NCBI GenBank assembly: GCA_963693365.1
Contig: CAVNZM010000002.1
Span: 7,502,001 to 7,566,000, forward strand
From: Amoebidium appalachense
Taxonomy: Eukaryota > Ichthyosporea
Direction: 5' to 3'
DNA: 64,000 nt
Positions 30,301 to 47,699 of the stretch are shown in pieces; within the stretch, counting starts at the first letter, position 1; every line of letters begins with the position of its first letter. The translations under genes and the position numbers were made by a program. Below the pieces are notes generated by a model. That model ran no database searches. It was given only the letters and a program-made list of their open reading frames with translations, and was not told the DNA's origin.

Positions 30301-31239
30301 AAATAGGGAATTTCGAACACCGGAAGTTCGTCGCTGTCGATGTCGTCCTCCGGCCACACATACACTTCGATGTGAGTGAGGTTAGGGCGAAGCTGCAAAA
30401 GGGAAACGACGGAAGACGCGTTATCCGGATTGCTGTGTTGTACGCGTATACGCTCCAGGTTGGGGGTGGCAAAAAGAAAACTCTCCAACATATAGCCGTT
30501 GATCGATTCGAAGTACATTCGTTTTACGCTGCCGTTTGGTGTTAGTGGAGATAATTCGGAAAACCAAGGTGCCTCTACGTCCACCGCAAAGTCTTCCATT
30601 TGGGTGCATCGTTCGAACACGTCATTGACGAATGCCAAATCGTCATAGACATAGGTTTTTGATCCAATTCGCCCAGAACAAGATCAACATTCTTCAACTT
30701 GGGTCCGATGGTTTCGATTAGCGACGTCATAAGCGGCGCCCAGAATGGGCCAGGCGCGTCGTTCCATAACACGTTGAGAGTTTCAATTCTTGGAAGCAGC
30801 GGAATCTGGCGGAAGGTAGACTGAAATATCTCCTCGTGTTGTGGATTGAGTATGTCGCACATCTCATTGACGTCCAGCACCAAAGCACCTATTGCACCAT
30901 GCCACGGTGTCGACATGGCCAACTTGTCAACCGCTACCCTAACCCCATCAACCAAAGGGAAAGAGTCGCTCGTGAAAGAAATTTTTACCAAACCGGCCTG
31001 GGGGGACCGTGCCAGGGCGCAGAATCGGCGGCTGACCAGCCAAAATGTCTTGCGGTCAGCCAACGGCAGAAAGTGAATAATGTTGGTGATGAGCTCGGGA
31101 GGGAGGGCCAGGAGGGGGCTATGCTCTGGGTGTGCAAAAACACGTGTTACAAACAGGTGGCGGGGATGGGCACAAAAAAGGTGTTTGTGTGTGTGTGTTT
31201 GGGGGGAAGTGGGGAGGATGAGGGGGTTGGGGGTGGGGA

Positions 31240-31409
31240 GGGGGTTTGAATGCGGAACACGGTACGAAGTACGCATACACGATGAAAAGCATGGTGCAGG
31301 ACACATGCAAAGGCAAACATTCAAGTATGCAACATCAGCCATGCGCACAGTATGCGTCATAAGCAGAGCCCATCCTCAGGGCCCAAGTCATCAATTGCGT
31401 TTGAGTTTC
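31240..31409 (-). repeat. Dispersed poly-C-ended repeat, copy 2
   Basis: Nearly identical to 46828-46962 over about 130 bases. On the minus strand it reads from GGGCCC and GAGGATGGGCTCTGCTTATG through GATGTTGCATAC and GTGTCCTGCACCATGC to CGTGTTCCGCATTCAAAC and a C tract. It lies just upstream of the F-box pseudogene and supplies the false N terminus of its open frame. Confidence 0.8.
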
Positions 31410-31721
31410 GACCCCTTAGCCCGCGTATATACGACTCTCCAACTCAGACAGCAGCATCAACTGAACTTGGGAGGGTCAACCCGTCTTGATCAAAGACGAG
31501 CAGGCTTGCTTATGCAAGCGGAGCAAAACCGTGAAGATGTGTGTGCAAACTAAAGCAGTGCAGCGAAAAATGTGGTATGTGCTTACAGGTGCACGACACA
31601 GAGCAACCATGCCCGGTTGCATGGAAGTAAAGCGGTCTCCACACAATGCTCTGTCCTGAAAGGACACCTCTGAAAGAAGACTGGGCGGGTTTGAATGCGG
31701 AACACGGTACGATGGGGGTGG

Positions 31722-31756
<35 letters not shown>

Positions 31757-31759
<3 letters not shown>

Positions 31760-31905
31760 TGAATACATAGCAGGGTACAAAGTAGAGCTAAATGATAAGA
31801 TTCACCGTGCAGCACACATGCAAAAGTAGACACTCAAAAATGCAACATCAGAAACGTGTAGCATGCACCATAAGCAGAATCCATGCATAGGGGTGCCCAA
31901 GCCAT
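31757..31905 (-). repeat. Dispersed poly-C-ended repeat, copy 3
   Basis: Same order of motifs as copy 2 but diverged: CATGGATTCTGCTTATG, GATGTTGCAT, TTTTGCATGTGTGCTGCAC and TGTATTCAAAC, then a C tract (31718-31756 on the plus strand is G). A truncated fragment with TTGAATGCGGAACACGGTAC lies at about 31688-31709 between two G tracts. Confidence 0.7.
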
Positions 31906-31909
31906 GAAA

Positions 31910-32003
31910 AATGTGCCGGGGGTTAGGCAAAGAGCCAACAAGAAGTAAACCCCCATGAATCAACTGCTTACGCGCATATTTGTGTTTGTGTTTGTGTGTT
32001 TGT

Positions 32004-32093
<90 letters not shown>

Positions 32094-32124
32094 TGTGTGT
32101 GTGTGAGTGTATGTGTGTGTGGTG

Positions 32125-32162
<38 letters not shown>

Positions 32163-32955
32163 AAAGAGAGAGTGTGTGTGTGTGTGCGCGCGCGCGTATT
32201 TCGAAGCGTAAGTGAGAGAGAGAGAGAGAGAGCGAGAGCGAGAGAGAGTGAAGGTTAGAGAGTGTGAGTGTGTGTGTGTACTAAAATAAGCACTTACGTT
32301 TGCTTACGCACTTCCAATCCTTTTTTTAGAGCTGTAGATGTATGGATATGTATAAATGTGCATCTGTGCATGTGTATGTGTGTGTGTGCGTGTGCCGTTG
32401 TGTCCGTGTCTGTGTGGGCGTATATGTATCATTCATGTGTCCTGCACAAACGCACGTGCCCGGGTCTATGTGTGTGTTGGTGCTTAGTGTGTGGGTGTCC
32501 AAAAACCGGAAGGGGGAGGGAGGGGGCCTCTTTATAACATCAGAACGAAATGACAGGTGGCAACTGAGGGCAAAAAAAAAAAGGGAGGGGGGGGAGGGGG
32601 GGGGGGGGGAGGGAGGGGGGGGGGGGGGGGGGGGGATATAGCCGTGTACCAGGCAGTGCAGGACATAGAGAGACTTGTACATGCAAGACAAAGGTGCAGC
32701 CAGTGTGCGGCCTAAGCAGAAATCATTTTAAGCAGTAATCATTTTCGAAAATCATTTTCGACGTCATTCATAATCAGAGTATACAAGTTTGAAACCATTC
32801 TCAAAGCACACATTGAACAACTCAGATAATATGTTGGATAACATTTCCAGTCGAGTTGAGAGGGAGAAGGGATTGGGGTTTGGGGGGGAAGGGGCGGGTG
32901 GGGGGGAGAGGTGTGGGGGGGCTCTGTTCACACCCGAGTGTCTGCCTCCGTGTGT

Positions 32956-33009
<54 letters not shown>

Positions 33010-33145
33010 GCGCGCGCACGCACGCGCCCGTGTGTGTGTGTGCTCGCGCGCGCACGCGCACACGGTCGGTGGTGCGTACCCGTGTGCATGCAAGCACGTG
33101 CGCATCTGTCTGTGTGTCACCGTGTGTGCGTGCCGCGGAGGGGGG

Positions 33146-33185
<40 letters not shown>

Positions 33186-33770
33186 GGGGGTTTGGGGGGA
33201 GGAGAAGTGTTTGTGTGGGGGGAGGGAGGGCAGAAAGATAGGGGAGGAAAAAAAAAAGAGGGACGGTGTGGCGTGTGTCTGCCAACGGAGGGGGGGGGGG
33301 GGGGGGAGGGGGGAGGAGGGGGCAGGCGTAAAGGAGTATGAAAAACACAAAGCAGACTTTGCAAAGCACACACAAAGAGTATGCATCGTCACTACAGCCC
33401 ATCATCGGGGAGAGGAGTACGGGAGGGAGAGGGCGAGGGAGGGGGAGAAAGAGGGAGGAGGGAGGAAGAGAAGGGAGGGGGCGAGGGGGAGAGAGAGGGA
33501 GAGAAAGAAAACGATAGAGGCAGGGAGACAGGGCAAGAAAGAGCGAAGAGGGGGAATGGTTAAGAGACGAATGAGCGAGTAAGAAAGAGACAAAGAGAGG
33601 GTGGGAGGGGGGCGAGAGACGAGAGAGAGAGAGGGAGGGAGAGAGAGAGATGGGGGGGAGAAAAGAGAAGGCGAAGCTGAACAGGCATAGTCAGCATGTC
33701 GGGGGGAGAGGGAGAGGGAGCTTGAGTGGAGAATCAGGCGGGGAGGGGGTCTGGGATATGAGACTCACCG
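31910..33770. repeat. Microsatellite-dominated stretch
   Basis: (GT)n at about 32005-32160, (GA)n near 32215-32250, G tracts at 32583-32634, (GT)n with a CG core at 32957-33060, a long G tract at 33139-33184, and GA/G-rich DNA to 33720. A diverged dispersed-repeat copy may lie at 32640-32745. No supportable gene. Confidence 0.85.
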
Positions 33771-34255
33771 GCCCTCCGTCGGGCACCACTTTTTAGCAGC
33801 ATGGTGACTGTGGCATGGCACAACAGATTGTGCACGATGTGTCTGTGTGGCCTAAGGGGTAGCCAACCGTGCGGGACTATCGCTGGCCCGCGGTTGTATG
33901 GCTCGTAGTAGGTAAGTAGCTAAAGGCTAACGTCGTGTTTCAGTCAAGAGGTTGGCCAAAGTCATAGTGGAACAGAAACTTTGAGTATTCCCGGAAAAGG
34001 TGGCCTACAAATTCCTACTTTTTTGTGTGTTTTATATTATAGCGGGCACTTTGGGGAGGCGGGCACGTTGGACTGGGGCTCTTCGCGCCAAAATTACGTC
34101 ATGTTGGGCGATCGTGACGTTATGGAATTTGTGCGCGATTGCCATATAAAGGATTTGGGGAAGAACGCGAAAGAAATACGGACATCAGCCTGCAGCTGTG
34201 TGACCACTGGCCGGCAGGACTCGACATCGACCTATGTTGTTGTAAACCTCTCTCT
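33771..34255. other. Gene-free unique DNA with a TATA-like box
   Basis: Unique sequence between a GA-rich block and (CT)n. ATATAAA at about 34144-34150 resembles a TATA box, but only CT repeats follow. The open frame from 33981 has about 85 non-repetitive residues with no recognisable domain. Confidence 0.4.
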
Positions 34256-34735
<480 letters not shown>

Positions 34736-34859
34736 TCTATAAGAAAAACAGGAAAGCGGGAACAGTTGTCGAGAGAGGGATTCAGCTTGGGAATAGAATA
34801 AATTGACTCAACAATTTTTTTTTTACTCTTGCAGCCGGTGCACATGCATGAATCTTAAC

Positions 34860-38880
<4,021 letters not shown>

Positions 38881-39378
38881 TGTGTGTGTGCACACGCGCG
38901 CGCGGCACGTGTGCGCGTCTGCGTGCCTGCATGCGTGTGTGCCCGTGCGCATGTGTGTGTGTGTCTGAGCGCAAACTTGGTGTTATGTGTGTATGGTTTC
39001 TGTTTGTGTTTTTTTGTGTGTAGGTGTGTGTGTGTTGTGCACACCGAACGCGCGTGTGTATCATCAACTTTCCTACGATGTGGGTGTGTACATGTGTATG
39101 TGTCTGGGGGAAGGGGGGGGGGGGGGGGGAGGGGGGGGATTTGTTTTTTTTTTGTGTGGGGGGGAGGGGGGGGTTAAATATTTTGTTGGTTTTTTGAATG
39201 GAGACGAGTTGAAGGGGTGCGGGGTGTCACTGAGGGGAAGCTCCTGGGGGTGGGGGTGGGGGGGGGGGGGGGGGGGACTCCGGGCAGCCGGATTAGTCTG
39301 CATCAGCTTGCAACGATTTGGCCACGAGGGAATTAAGGGCAGGGTACAGGAGATCCCCTTGTTTTGCGCGTTGGGGGG

Positions 39379-39410
<32 letters not shown>

Positions 39411-39564
39411 CGCTGAAAGAATGCGCAGTTTTTTTTTTTTTGTTTTTTTTTGGTCAGGCAAAGTTTGTTGCCAGTTCCATGCCTCAGGAGAAGAAAGAGG
39501 GAAAGGGGGACTGTATTGTTGGCATTCGTTGCCGTATTTCATGTCTACCTATGGGGGAAAAGAA

Positions 39565-39606
<42 letters not shown>

Positions 39607-39819
39607 GAGGGGGGGGGTGGGGTGAGGGGGGGTGGGGGTTGCGAGACAGAAAGCGAGACAGAGAGAGAGCGCGCGCTCGAGAGACAGAGAAGGAGACCGG
39701 GGGGGGGGGGGGGGGGAAGGGGGGGGGGGGAGAGAGAGAGAGAGAGAGAGTGTGTGTGTGTGTGTGTGGGTGGGTGTGTGTGGGTGGGTGTGTGTGGGTG
39801 GGTGGGTGGGTGGGTGTGC

Positions 39820-39884
<65 letters not shown>

Positions 39885-40110
39885 TGGGTGGGTGGGTGGG
39901 TGTGCTTGTGTGTGTGTGTGCACTGAGCGTGTGGATCTGTGTGTGTGATGAGAGTGAGGCGGGGGGGAGAGAAAGTTAGAGAGGGATAAGAGGGGGGAGG
40001 GGAGGGGGCTCGAGAGAGAGAGAGAAAGTAAAAGGGAGAGGCCTAGGGGGGGGGGGGGGGGGGGGGGAAAGAGGGAGAGGGGGGGTGGGGAGGGGGGGGG
40101 GGGGGGGGGG
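38881..40110. repeat. GT-, G- and GA-rich repeats
   Basis: Short GT and CG stretches to 39060. G tracts lie at 39113-39137, 39258-39277, 39371-39411 and 39568-39605. GA and (GT/GGGT)n occupy 39650-39930. G tracts lie at 40046-40069 and 40092-40110. Homopolymer T runs sit near 39430-39452. No gene. Confidence 0.93.
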
Positions 40111-41187
40111 TTGTTGTGTTGTGGTTGAAGAACGGGTAGTTGGTTTAATCAGTGAGTAGTGGTAAGACGGAAGTGCGGCCTATCTTGTGATTAAGTTCCT
40201 AATCCTGAATAATGCAATCAACGGTGTATACTAGCCGTGTCATATTATCTTGTGCTTGCATAAATTCTGTGAAAGCCGAGTATGTTTTCCATTTATGTAC
40301 GCAGTGTGTGCAGTGTGTGCAACGGCACATGTGTATGCACTCGCAAGTGCACATACAGTTTATGTAGGTGTGTGCCTGTGTGAGTACACTTGCGCATGCC
40401 GCAATGCATGACTTTGTGTACGTGGGTTCGAATGCGCACGGGTGTGTACGTGTGTGTGTGTGTGTGTGGTTGGCGGCATGTGCGTGCAAAGCTGTGACAC
40501 TGTGAATACGCGAGTGCGTGTATACGTTATTGCAAGTTAAACATATGTTAATGTGTGCATTCGTACATGTGTGGAGTGCGTGTATACGTTATTGCAAGTT
40601 AAACATATGTTAATGTGTGCATTCGTACATGTGTGTATGGGTACATGCCTTGGTGTATAATTCGGGCTTGCGTGGGTGCATGTTGCTTGTGTGCATGGGT
40701 GTACAGTGCGTGCCCCTGTATGTGTGTGTGCAGTGCATGCTTGCGTGGTTGCGGCTTAGTTGCTAGTTTACCCAAGTTGTCTGTACGGTATGTGCGCATG
40801 TATGCATTTGTATGTGCACAGGTTTCGGCAAGTGGATAGATGATCATGCATATGGGCACCGACATTTTTCATCTGCTTCACAGGTAACATTTATTGAAGA
40901 TGTCCCAAACAGAAGACGATCGGCACCTCGATTATCAGTGATTACCCAATCCAAGCCGATTGACTATGATGTTGCACTAACATGGCTGCACCAGGCATCC
41001 CACTTCATGCAAGTTACATTACGCACATCCCTGCATAACTGACGAACACACTAACCTTGAAAACACGCGTACACAACTCTTTACGGTACACGTCACATGC
41101 AGTGAATAAACGGTATACTGCCCACGCTAGATTTCGAACAAATGGATGTGCAAACTCTTCACTGGTATAAAATTAGTTAGAGGGTAA
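40111..41187. other. 3' flank of CNT copy 2, with a 62-bp tandem duplication
   Basis: Unique, GT-flavoured DNA. An exact duplication of 62 bases occupies 40512-40573 and 40574-40635. TTTATT at 40890-40895 is AATAAA on the minus strand, about 295 bases past the CNT copy 2 stop, and is a candidate polyadenylation signal. No other gene is visible. Confidence 0.6.
40512..40635. repeat. Exact 62-bp tandem duplication
   Basis: Two adjacent 62-base copies, identical by eye, starting GAGTGCGTGTATACG. Being perfect in otherwise diverged DNA, the duplication is recent. Confidence 0.9.
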
Positions 41188-43203
41188 TTACTGAACCGAC
41201 ATCAGGATACCGGCAATGGAGGCGTTCATCCACGTGGTGGCGGTGCCGGTGAGCATTGCGCTGAAGGCCAGCGTGGCCAGGTCCTTGTAGCGGTTGGGGG
41301 CCATGGCGCCCAGCCCGCCCAGCTGCACGGCAATGGAGCTGAAGTTGGCAAACCCGCACAGCGCAAACGTCGCAATCGTCTCCGCACGCTTGCTCAGGAT
41401 CCCAGCCTTGATCATGTCGGAAAGGCGGGTGTATGCAACGAACTGAGGGGAGAAAGAAGTGTTAATGTTTGTCACAGTGCAAGGAGAGTAGTATCAACGT
41501 GCCAGGGTCCATCAAGTTGATGATATCATGTGTTGTTACATACAAGGAGAGGGAGGCACATACAAGGAGTGCGAGTGTTGGGATTCGGTAAAAGTTGCCA
41601 ACAGCCTGGATCGTGGTACATGTCCCAGAAAATTACATTCAACCTAGGCTACCTAACCGTCACGGTGGCACCACCATTTCTATTGTAGGATACTTACACT
41701 TTCTAACAGCTAATTATCTGCCAGTCTCAGGAAGCCATTAGCTTATACACACGCACACAGTGCCAACCTTGTGCTTCATGCCATACACAAATGTGTACCC
41801 ACCTCGTTGACGAATGTCTTGAGACCCATCAGAGAAGCAACATCACCGGCGTTGACCCATGGGACACCCATAAGGAAGGCCAGAGGGCGAAGAACATAGG
41901 AGCATGCAAACTCGAAGGTGAAACCCTCAATTCCGACCATGTCACCGACAAACATAAAGATGTTGTTGATGAGGCCCAGAAGGGACACGAAGGCGATCAT
42001 AGCGGCAGCGATGTTGAGGGCCAGGGGGATGGCATCGCTGGCACCGGCAGAGGCGGCCTCGATGACGTTTTGGGCCTCAGATTTGGGCAGCACAAAGTCG
42101 GTACCGGCGGCCGTCTCCGACTCCTCTGTCTCGGGGTAGACCAGCTTGGACATGGCCAGGCAGGCAGGTGCCGCCATCACGGATGCCGCCATAAGAGAGC
42201 TGGGGGAAATACCGAAGCCGATGAATGCGGCCATGACACTGCCGGCAATAGTGCCAAACCCACCCGTCATGACGGCATGCAGCTCGGACTTGGTCATCTT
42301 TGGCAGGAAAGGCTTAACAAGAAGGGGTGCCTCGGTCTGGCCCAGGAAAATGTTGCCGGCAGCATTGAGAGACTCGGCAGCGGAGGTGCCGAGGGTCTTC
42401 TGCATGACGAAGGACAGCTTGGCAATAATCATCTGCATGATGCCGAAGTAGTAGCAGATGCCCATGAACGAGGCAAAGAAGATGACCGTGGGCAGCACCT
42501 TGAAGGCAAAGAAGTGCTCGCGGAAGCCCTCACCGAACACGAAAGCGGCACCTTCGTCGGAGTACAAAAGGAAACGGGACACATGGCCGGAAAGCCAGTC
42601 AAGTGCGTCGTAGCCGGGCTGCCACTTGAGCACAAGGAAGCCAAACACCAGCTGCAGGGAGATACCCCAGATGACGGGGCGCCAGTTAATGGAGTTGCGC
42701 TTCCACGAGCAGAGGTAGCCCATGACGATGAAGAAGGCAAGACCGCCGATGGACACAAAGCGCATCCAGTCGCCCCACATGTCGACGGCGATGAATGCAA
42801 TGATGATGCCCGCAATGATGAGCGCACACACCCACCGGAGGATGTGCCACTGCGCACGGCAGAAACGGGCGAAGGGGTAGAGAGTCACGGCATAAACCTT
42901 CTCGGCGGCATATTTGTTGAAGTAGGCGCACAGCACGCAGAAGGCAACAAAGGCGGTGATGCCGACAAGAGGAATTGCACGCTGGAAGTCCAAAGCGCAT
43001 GCGGCAATGAAGTAAGCGGCAAAACCGGCCCACAGAGTGACCTTAGTGCCCAGCCAGACCTTGCCCTTGTTGTTCTCCCACCAAGTGTTCTTCTTCTCGC
43101 TGGCCTCCTCAGCGATAACACGCTCATCCACGGCCTCCATGGTTTCCAACTTGGTTTTGGTCTCCATATCTATGTCGACCCTAAGCACGTCGTCGCTTGA
43201 CAT
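41188..43203 (-). CDS. CNT-family concentrative nucleoside transporter, copy 2 (intact)
   Basis: Exons 43203-41803 and 41442-41188, 1,656 bases, 551 residues, stop TAA. The intron is phase 0 with donor GTGGGT and acceptor CCCCTCAG. A cytosolic acidic N terminus of about 45 residues precedes a dozen or so hydrophobic segments. The CNT signature GQTEAPLLVKPF is at residues 288-299, followed by TKSELHAVMTGGFGTIAGS. The second substrate-site motif, NEFVAY, is formed exactly across the intron (NE | FVAY). Known CNTs bind nucleosides with the GQxE and NEFVAY regions and couple uptake to Na+ or H+. The protein aligns throughout with copy 1 except for a shorter N-terminal tail. The promoter has CCAAT and TATA elements. 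A 469-codon antisense frame over exon 1 is a shadow. Confidence 0.95.
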
Positions 43204-43295
43204 TTTTGTTGGTGTCGCAAAACAATAAAAGGATGTTGATTGTTGTCGTATGTAACATGCATAAAGCAGTGAAGTGAAATGAACAGGGACGTCGG

Positions 43296-43453
43296 TTATA
43301 TAGTGGCTGCGAGCCGCTTGGATCTAACGCTGGCGAATCGGAATTAGTATGCAAGTTGATTGGTTTGAGAATAAAGATCTTAGCCAATCATCATATTTAA
43401 TAGATCATCTAACATCTGATTGGGAGCTACGTCCGCCCAGATCTTTCACGTTC
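43296..43453 (-). promoter_or_regulatory. Promoter of CNT copy 2
   Basis: Read on the minus strand: GAACGTGAAAGATCT (43453-43439), then CCAAT, ATTGG and CCAAT elements, then TATATAA (43302-43296), then the ATG at 43203. The order and spacing match copy 1: 15-mer to ATG is 250 bases here and 267 there. Confidence 0.75.
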
Positions 43454-43459
43454 TGCAAT

Positions 43460-44650
43460 CTACCAATCAGATGGGACATGAATCGGTGCGGCATGCAAAG
43501 TCGGAGATTCGCATATTCCAGCAATGGTTGCAATGTTCCTCGAGGTTCCATGTGCTTCTAAGTATCTTCTACTTATTATCCGAACACAGCACGAAGCGTG
43601 CAGCAACAGGAGTCTGCTTTAGGACACTTCCGTGATTCATTTTTTGTTATGTTTTCCATATTGCACATACTGTACATTTATCGCGAGGCTCGAGCCTTTG
43701 CATTTAAATTTCTTGTGCATGCCATGAAATACCAGTGCGCGGCTGGCCACAGTGACACCAAAACATGTATTTTGTGCTTTTGTGTATTCATTTGTAACGC
43801 TTTCATCAAGCCATTGGATACGAAAATGAGCCGCAGCCGTGAGCACAATGGCATCAGCAGACGGTACCTCAAAAGAAAGAGAGGCCCGATCGCGAGCACT
43901 GGTCAACACGACACGTGCATACACGAGTGAGTTGTTACATGCAGATTGTATACACATGTACAATTAGTTGTTACATTAGTAAACCGGCCCAGAGGAAGAT
44001 GGTTGCAGGTAACTTGGCCAATTATATACATATAACGTGTACTTTTCCTTCATTTAGTTTAGTTAATTCGTTTTTTGCTATTATGTTGATGAAGTGTCCA
44101 AATATGCATTCATCCTGTGCACTGCACAGTGACGATCGTGCAAGAACCTGACGTGTCCGGCCCGTTGCGCCGGCTGAGAGCTCATGTGGCTTGCCAGTAT
44201 GATGACACGTGCACATATGGAACCGTCTCAAGCCATAATAAAATTCGGTTCTTTTGCGATAACAGCCATGCTGCCAGATTCATTTCGTCGGGAGTCCACG
44301 AGAAGGCCGTGGAAAGAACTCTTTTGAATGTATGTAATATATGCTCATGGGGCGATTCAATGCAGTTCCGTGAGAGGCAAGCTCTGGACACCCTAATCAC
44401 GACGTTTCATTCATATTATGGTACATACGAGGCAGCAACATAGCAACATATTCTGTCCAAATACTTCGACCGTCATCAACTCCACTGGAATTGTGGCCAT
44501 AATATCCATGTGTGGCTTCACTGCACGTTTCACACAGAAACACACACACGGAGGCCACCACCACAAGTATGTATGAAACACACAGACATCGATGTCAGTC
44601 ACACCCCCTGACACAAAACGCTGAGACAAACCGTCACATATACGTATATA
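43460..44650. other. Gene-free or unrecognised DNA upstream of CNT copy 2
   Basis: Unique DNA. An open frame at 44117-44443 (plus, 108 codons) has non-repetitive composition with several Cys and His, but I do not recognise it and it has no clear promoter or splice context. Other frames at 43598-43930 and 43637-43963 overlap on opposite strands and are not convincing. Confidence 0.4.
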
Positions 44651-44658
44651 GTACACTA

Positions 44659-44947
<289 letters not shown>

Positions 44948-44949
44948 CC

Positions 44950-45116
44950 GGCCACCAAGATCTTGACTAGGAGCTCTAAGAATGCCTACAAATATAAAGC
45001 AGGGGGTCAAGTGGGGAGGGGGGCCTCGAGGGGAGGGGGCTGAGGGGAATTCGAAGGGGGGGCTGAGTCAAGGGGGGGACGGAATGCGGGAAAGGAAGGG
45101 AAGGGAAGAGTGGGGG

Positions 45117-45168
<52 letters not shown>

Positions 45169-46529
45169 GGATGTTGACACGGAGAAACAAATCACATGGT
45201 TTCCCATGAAGTTCACGCGTGGCACAGATGGCACTCGAATATCTCCCAGCACACCACATTCTGGGGAATGGATCAGACGCACGTGAATCACGCAACTACA
45301 TGCCCATGGCCCGGGGCCCCCCACCTACCCCGTCCTTCCCGTCCCCCCGCCCCGCCCCTCGCCCGCTCCCTCCCCCCCACCTCCACCCTCAACCTCCCCC
45401 CTCTCCTTTCCCCCTTACCCCTCCTCCGCCACCCTCCTCCATCCCCTCCTTTTCTAGGAAATAGCCACGATTGCATAAACTTTTTGAGCCAACGTTGGTC
45501 TTATACTTTGATAATGTGCAAAGTGCTGGGTTTCATCAGCATCGAATCTTACCTGGTTTTAAAGACATTTTTAGAACAGCCACCCCTCTGTCCGCACCAC
45601 ACTATCTCCCATCCCTCCTTCCCCCCCCCCCCCCCCCCCCCCCCCCCAACACACACACACACCCCATTCCCCTTCTCTGAAAAACCCCGTGTTACCATCG
45701 AAATAAAAACCTACACCACCCACCACCACCGACAGCCTATTAATGCCTCAGAGAAAGAGGGAGGGGCAGGGTGCGGGGGTGAGGGTTGGGGTGGGTGGGT
45801 GGGAAGTGGGCGGGGGAAGAGGGGGGGCCGGTTCCCCCCCTTCCCCCCTCCCCGGGGGCCCCCTGCCTTTACCAGACACCACGGTTTTTGAAACATCCCT
45901 GTCTCCTTGCTTTCCTGCCTGAATCCACAAGTACAGCTGTAGTTTTTCACCGGTGACTAATATTATGTCTTCGCTAGCTATAGCCAGTGCCAATCCCCCT
46001 TAACATGACCTCCCCCCCCCCCCCCCACACCCCCCCCCCCCACCCCCAACCCAACCCAACCCACCACAATAACCACCTCTTCCGCCTCCTCTTTCCCCTC
46101 CCTGGGCCCCTGAACCCACCCACCCACCACACCACTAGCACCACCACCACAGATACATACACAACAGCGGGGCCCCCTACCCCTAAATACATTACTATGA
46201 ACACTGTTGAACACATCACCTCATAGTTATGTGCATATGCCGTCACATCCGCCTCAAGGCACACCAGCCCTTGGGTGCATATACATTAATCATAGAGAGG
46301 GGAGTAGCTTTTAAGTGCCTGTATGCTTATTTCCTGAATCCTGCAGGTCTTGTTTGACGAGTTAGAAAAAAACCGGGCTGTATGGACAGTATTACGGTAC
46401 AGTTCAAGCTACCCCCGAATAATTCGAAGTGTACTAATCTATGATAACATGTTCGTCTCTCACTACCTCTCCGATTATATTACATGCCCGTGTGTGTGCA
46501 CACAGATATGCCATGCATGTGGATGGATC

Positions 46530-46565
<36 letters not shown>

Positions 46566-46791
46566 CACGTTGGTGTAGGTGTGGAGAGGTCCGTGAGTCA
46601 TGCGAACCTGTGGTGGAGGTAAATCAGGGGTACAGGTGGGACAGCAGAGTGACGAATAAAATGTCAGGCACGAAAGTTTTTTGTTGTTCATGTCTGAGGC
46701 CTGTTACGAAAGAGTCAATGGAAGCACAGGATGCATTTCAGGCATGGTGGGTCCAGGAGAGGGGTGTGGAAGGGGAGGGGTGGGGGGGGTT

Positions 46792-46822
<31 letters not shown>

Positions 46823-46827
46823 GGGGG
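44950..46827. other. Gene-free DNA with G and C tracts
   Basis: A G run of about 48 lies at 45119-45166, C-rich DNA at 45330-45450, a C run at 45620-45647, mixed C and CCA at 46010-46150, and short (GT)n at 46530-46565. The frame at 46350-46622 starts with about 35 non-repetitive residues but has no recognisable domain. Confidence 0.55.
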
Positions 46828-46962
46828 TTGAATGCGGAACACGGTGCGAAGTACCCTACACGATGAGAAGCATGGTGCAGGACACATGCAAAGGCAAACA
46901 TTCAAGTATGCAACATCAGCCATGCGCACAGTACGCGTCATAAGCAGAGCCCATCCTCAGGG
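46828..46962 (-). repeat. Dispersed poly-C-ended repeat, copy 4
   Basis: Near-identical to 31240-31409 (copy 2) over its whole length, again abutting a C/G homopolymer at the same end (46807-46827, G on the plus strand). The other end stops at CCATCCTCAGGG and passes into a second G tract. Confidence 0.8.
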
Positions 46963-46969
46963 AGGGGCG

Positions 46970-47441
46970 GGGGGGAAGGGGGGGGGGGGGGGGGGGGTAA
47001 CTTGATCACGGGTAAATTCATATCATAGGCCCTTCATTAATGGGGCAACCAGTGCCATCAGTTATGGTTTCATGCTGTGGCCAGACACATACAAAGAGAG
47101 CAAAAAAAATATATAAACTACCGAAGTATCATATAACCGCTTCATTCCAAAAAAAAATTACAGGACTTTTGAATGATTGCCGCGGCAACTTGACATTTTC
47201 TGTCTAGGTAACAAGCGGTTAAAAAAAATAATAAAAAGATGCCCTCATATCAGGAAGCCAACATTCATCCTCATTTTATCCAATCATCAAGCATCCAAAC
47301 TAACTTCATAACTTCGTGCATTTCGGAAAACATGAAATCCTTCGCCGAGACACAAGAGACATGGCGATTCATGTATCAAATCAACCCTCAAACTTGTCGC
47401 GAGGTGTAGTAAAGAGCCATAGCAGGAGCCCATATTTCCGT
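46970..47441. other. Unremarkable AT-rich DNA
   Basis: A G tract at 46976-46997, then unique AT-rich sequence with A runs. No gene seen. Confidence 0.5.
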
Positions 47442-47699
47442 TCAGTAATTTGCGCACGAAGAAATAAACCGGTGAGAGGGAACGTTGTCAGCCTGCATAT
47501 CCATAACGTTGGTCTGCTGTGACTGCAAGAGCATTTGGTGCTGGCGTGCGAGCATCATTTGATGCTGTTGCTGTTGCAGAATTTGGAAGTCGTATGAAGA
47601 CATGTACTGCTGCGCCGTAGCGAGAACAGCCATCTCCTGGCAGCTCATGCTGTTAAATGAAGCGCACAGCATGTCCATTTCGTATGTTGTGGCGGCCAT
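47442..47699 (-). CDS. Small glutamine- and methionine-rich ORF, function unknown
   Basis: 85 residues from an ATG in good context (GCGGCCATTT on the plus strand; A at -3 on the coding strand) to a TGA. The N terminus is MAATTYEMDM. The middle holds QQQQHQMMLARQHQMLL, which looks like a short polar helix or coiled coil. Methionine and glutamine are strongly enriched and there is no membrane segment. A TATATGA on the minus strand at about 47828-47822 could be a TATA box 125 bases upstream, and a GGGGCGGGG GC box lies next to it. It may be a complete small protein or a first exon. I do not recognise a family. Confidence 0.4.
   Translation of the reverse strand: MAATTYEMDMLCASFNSMSCQEMAVLATAQQYMSSYDFQILQQQQHQMMLARQHQMLLQSQQTNVMDMQADNVPSHRFISSCANY

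Noticed and set aside
41791-43200. A 469-codon plus-strand ORF
   Set aside because: It is the antisense of CNT exon 1. The sense strand has a clear family match, promoter and splice sites, and the antisense frame is open only because of codon bias.
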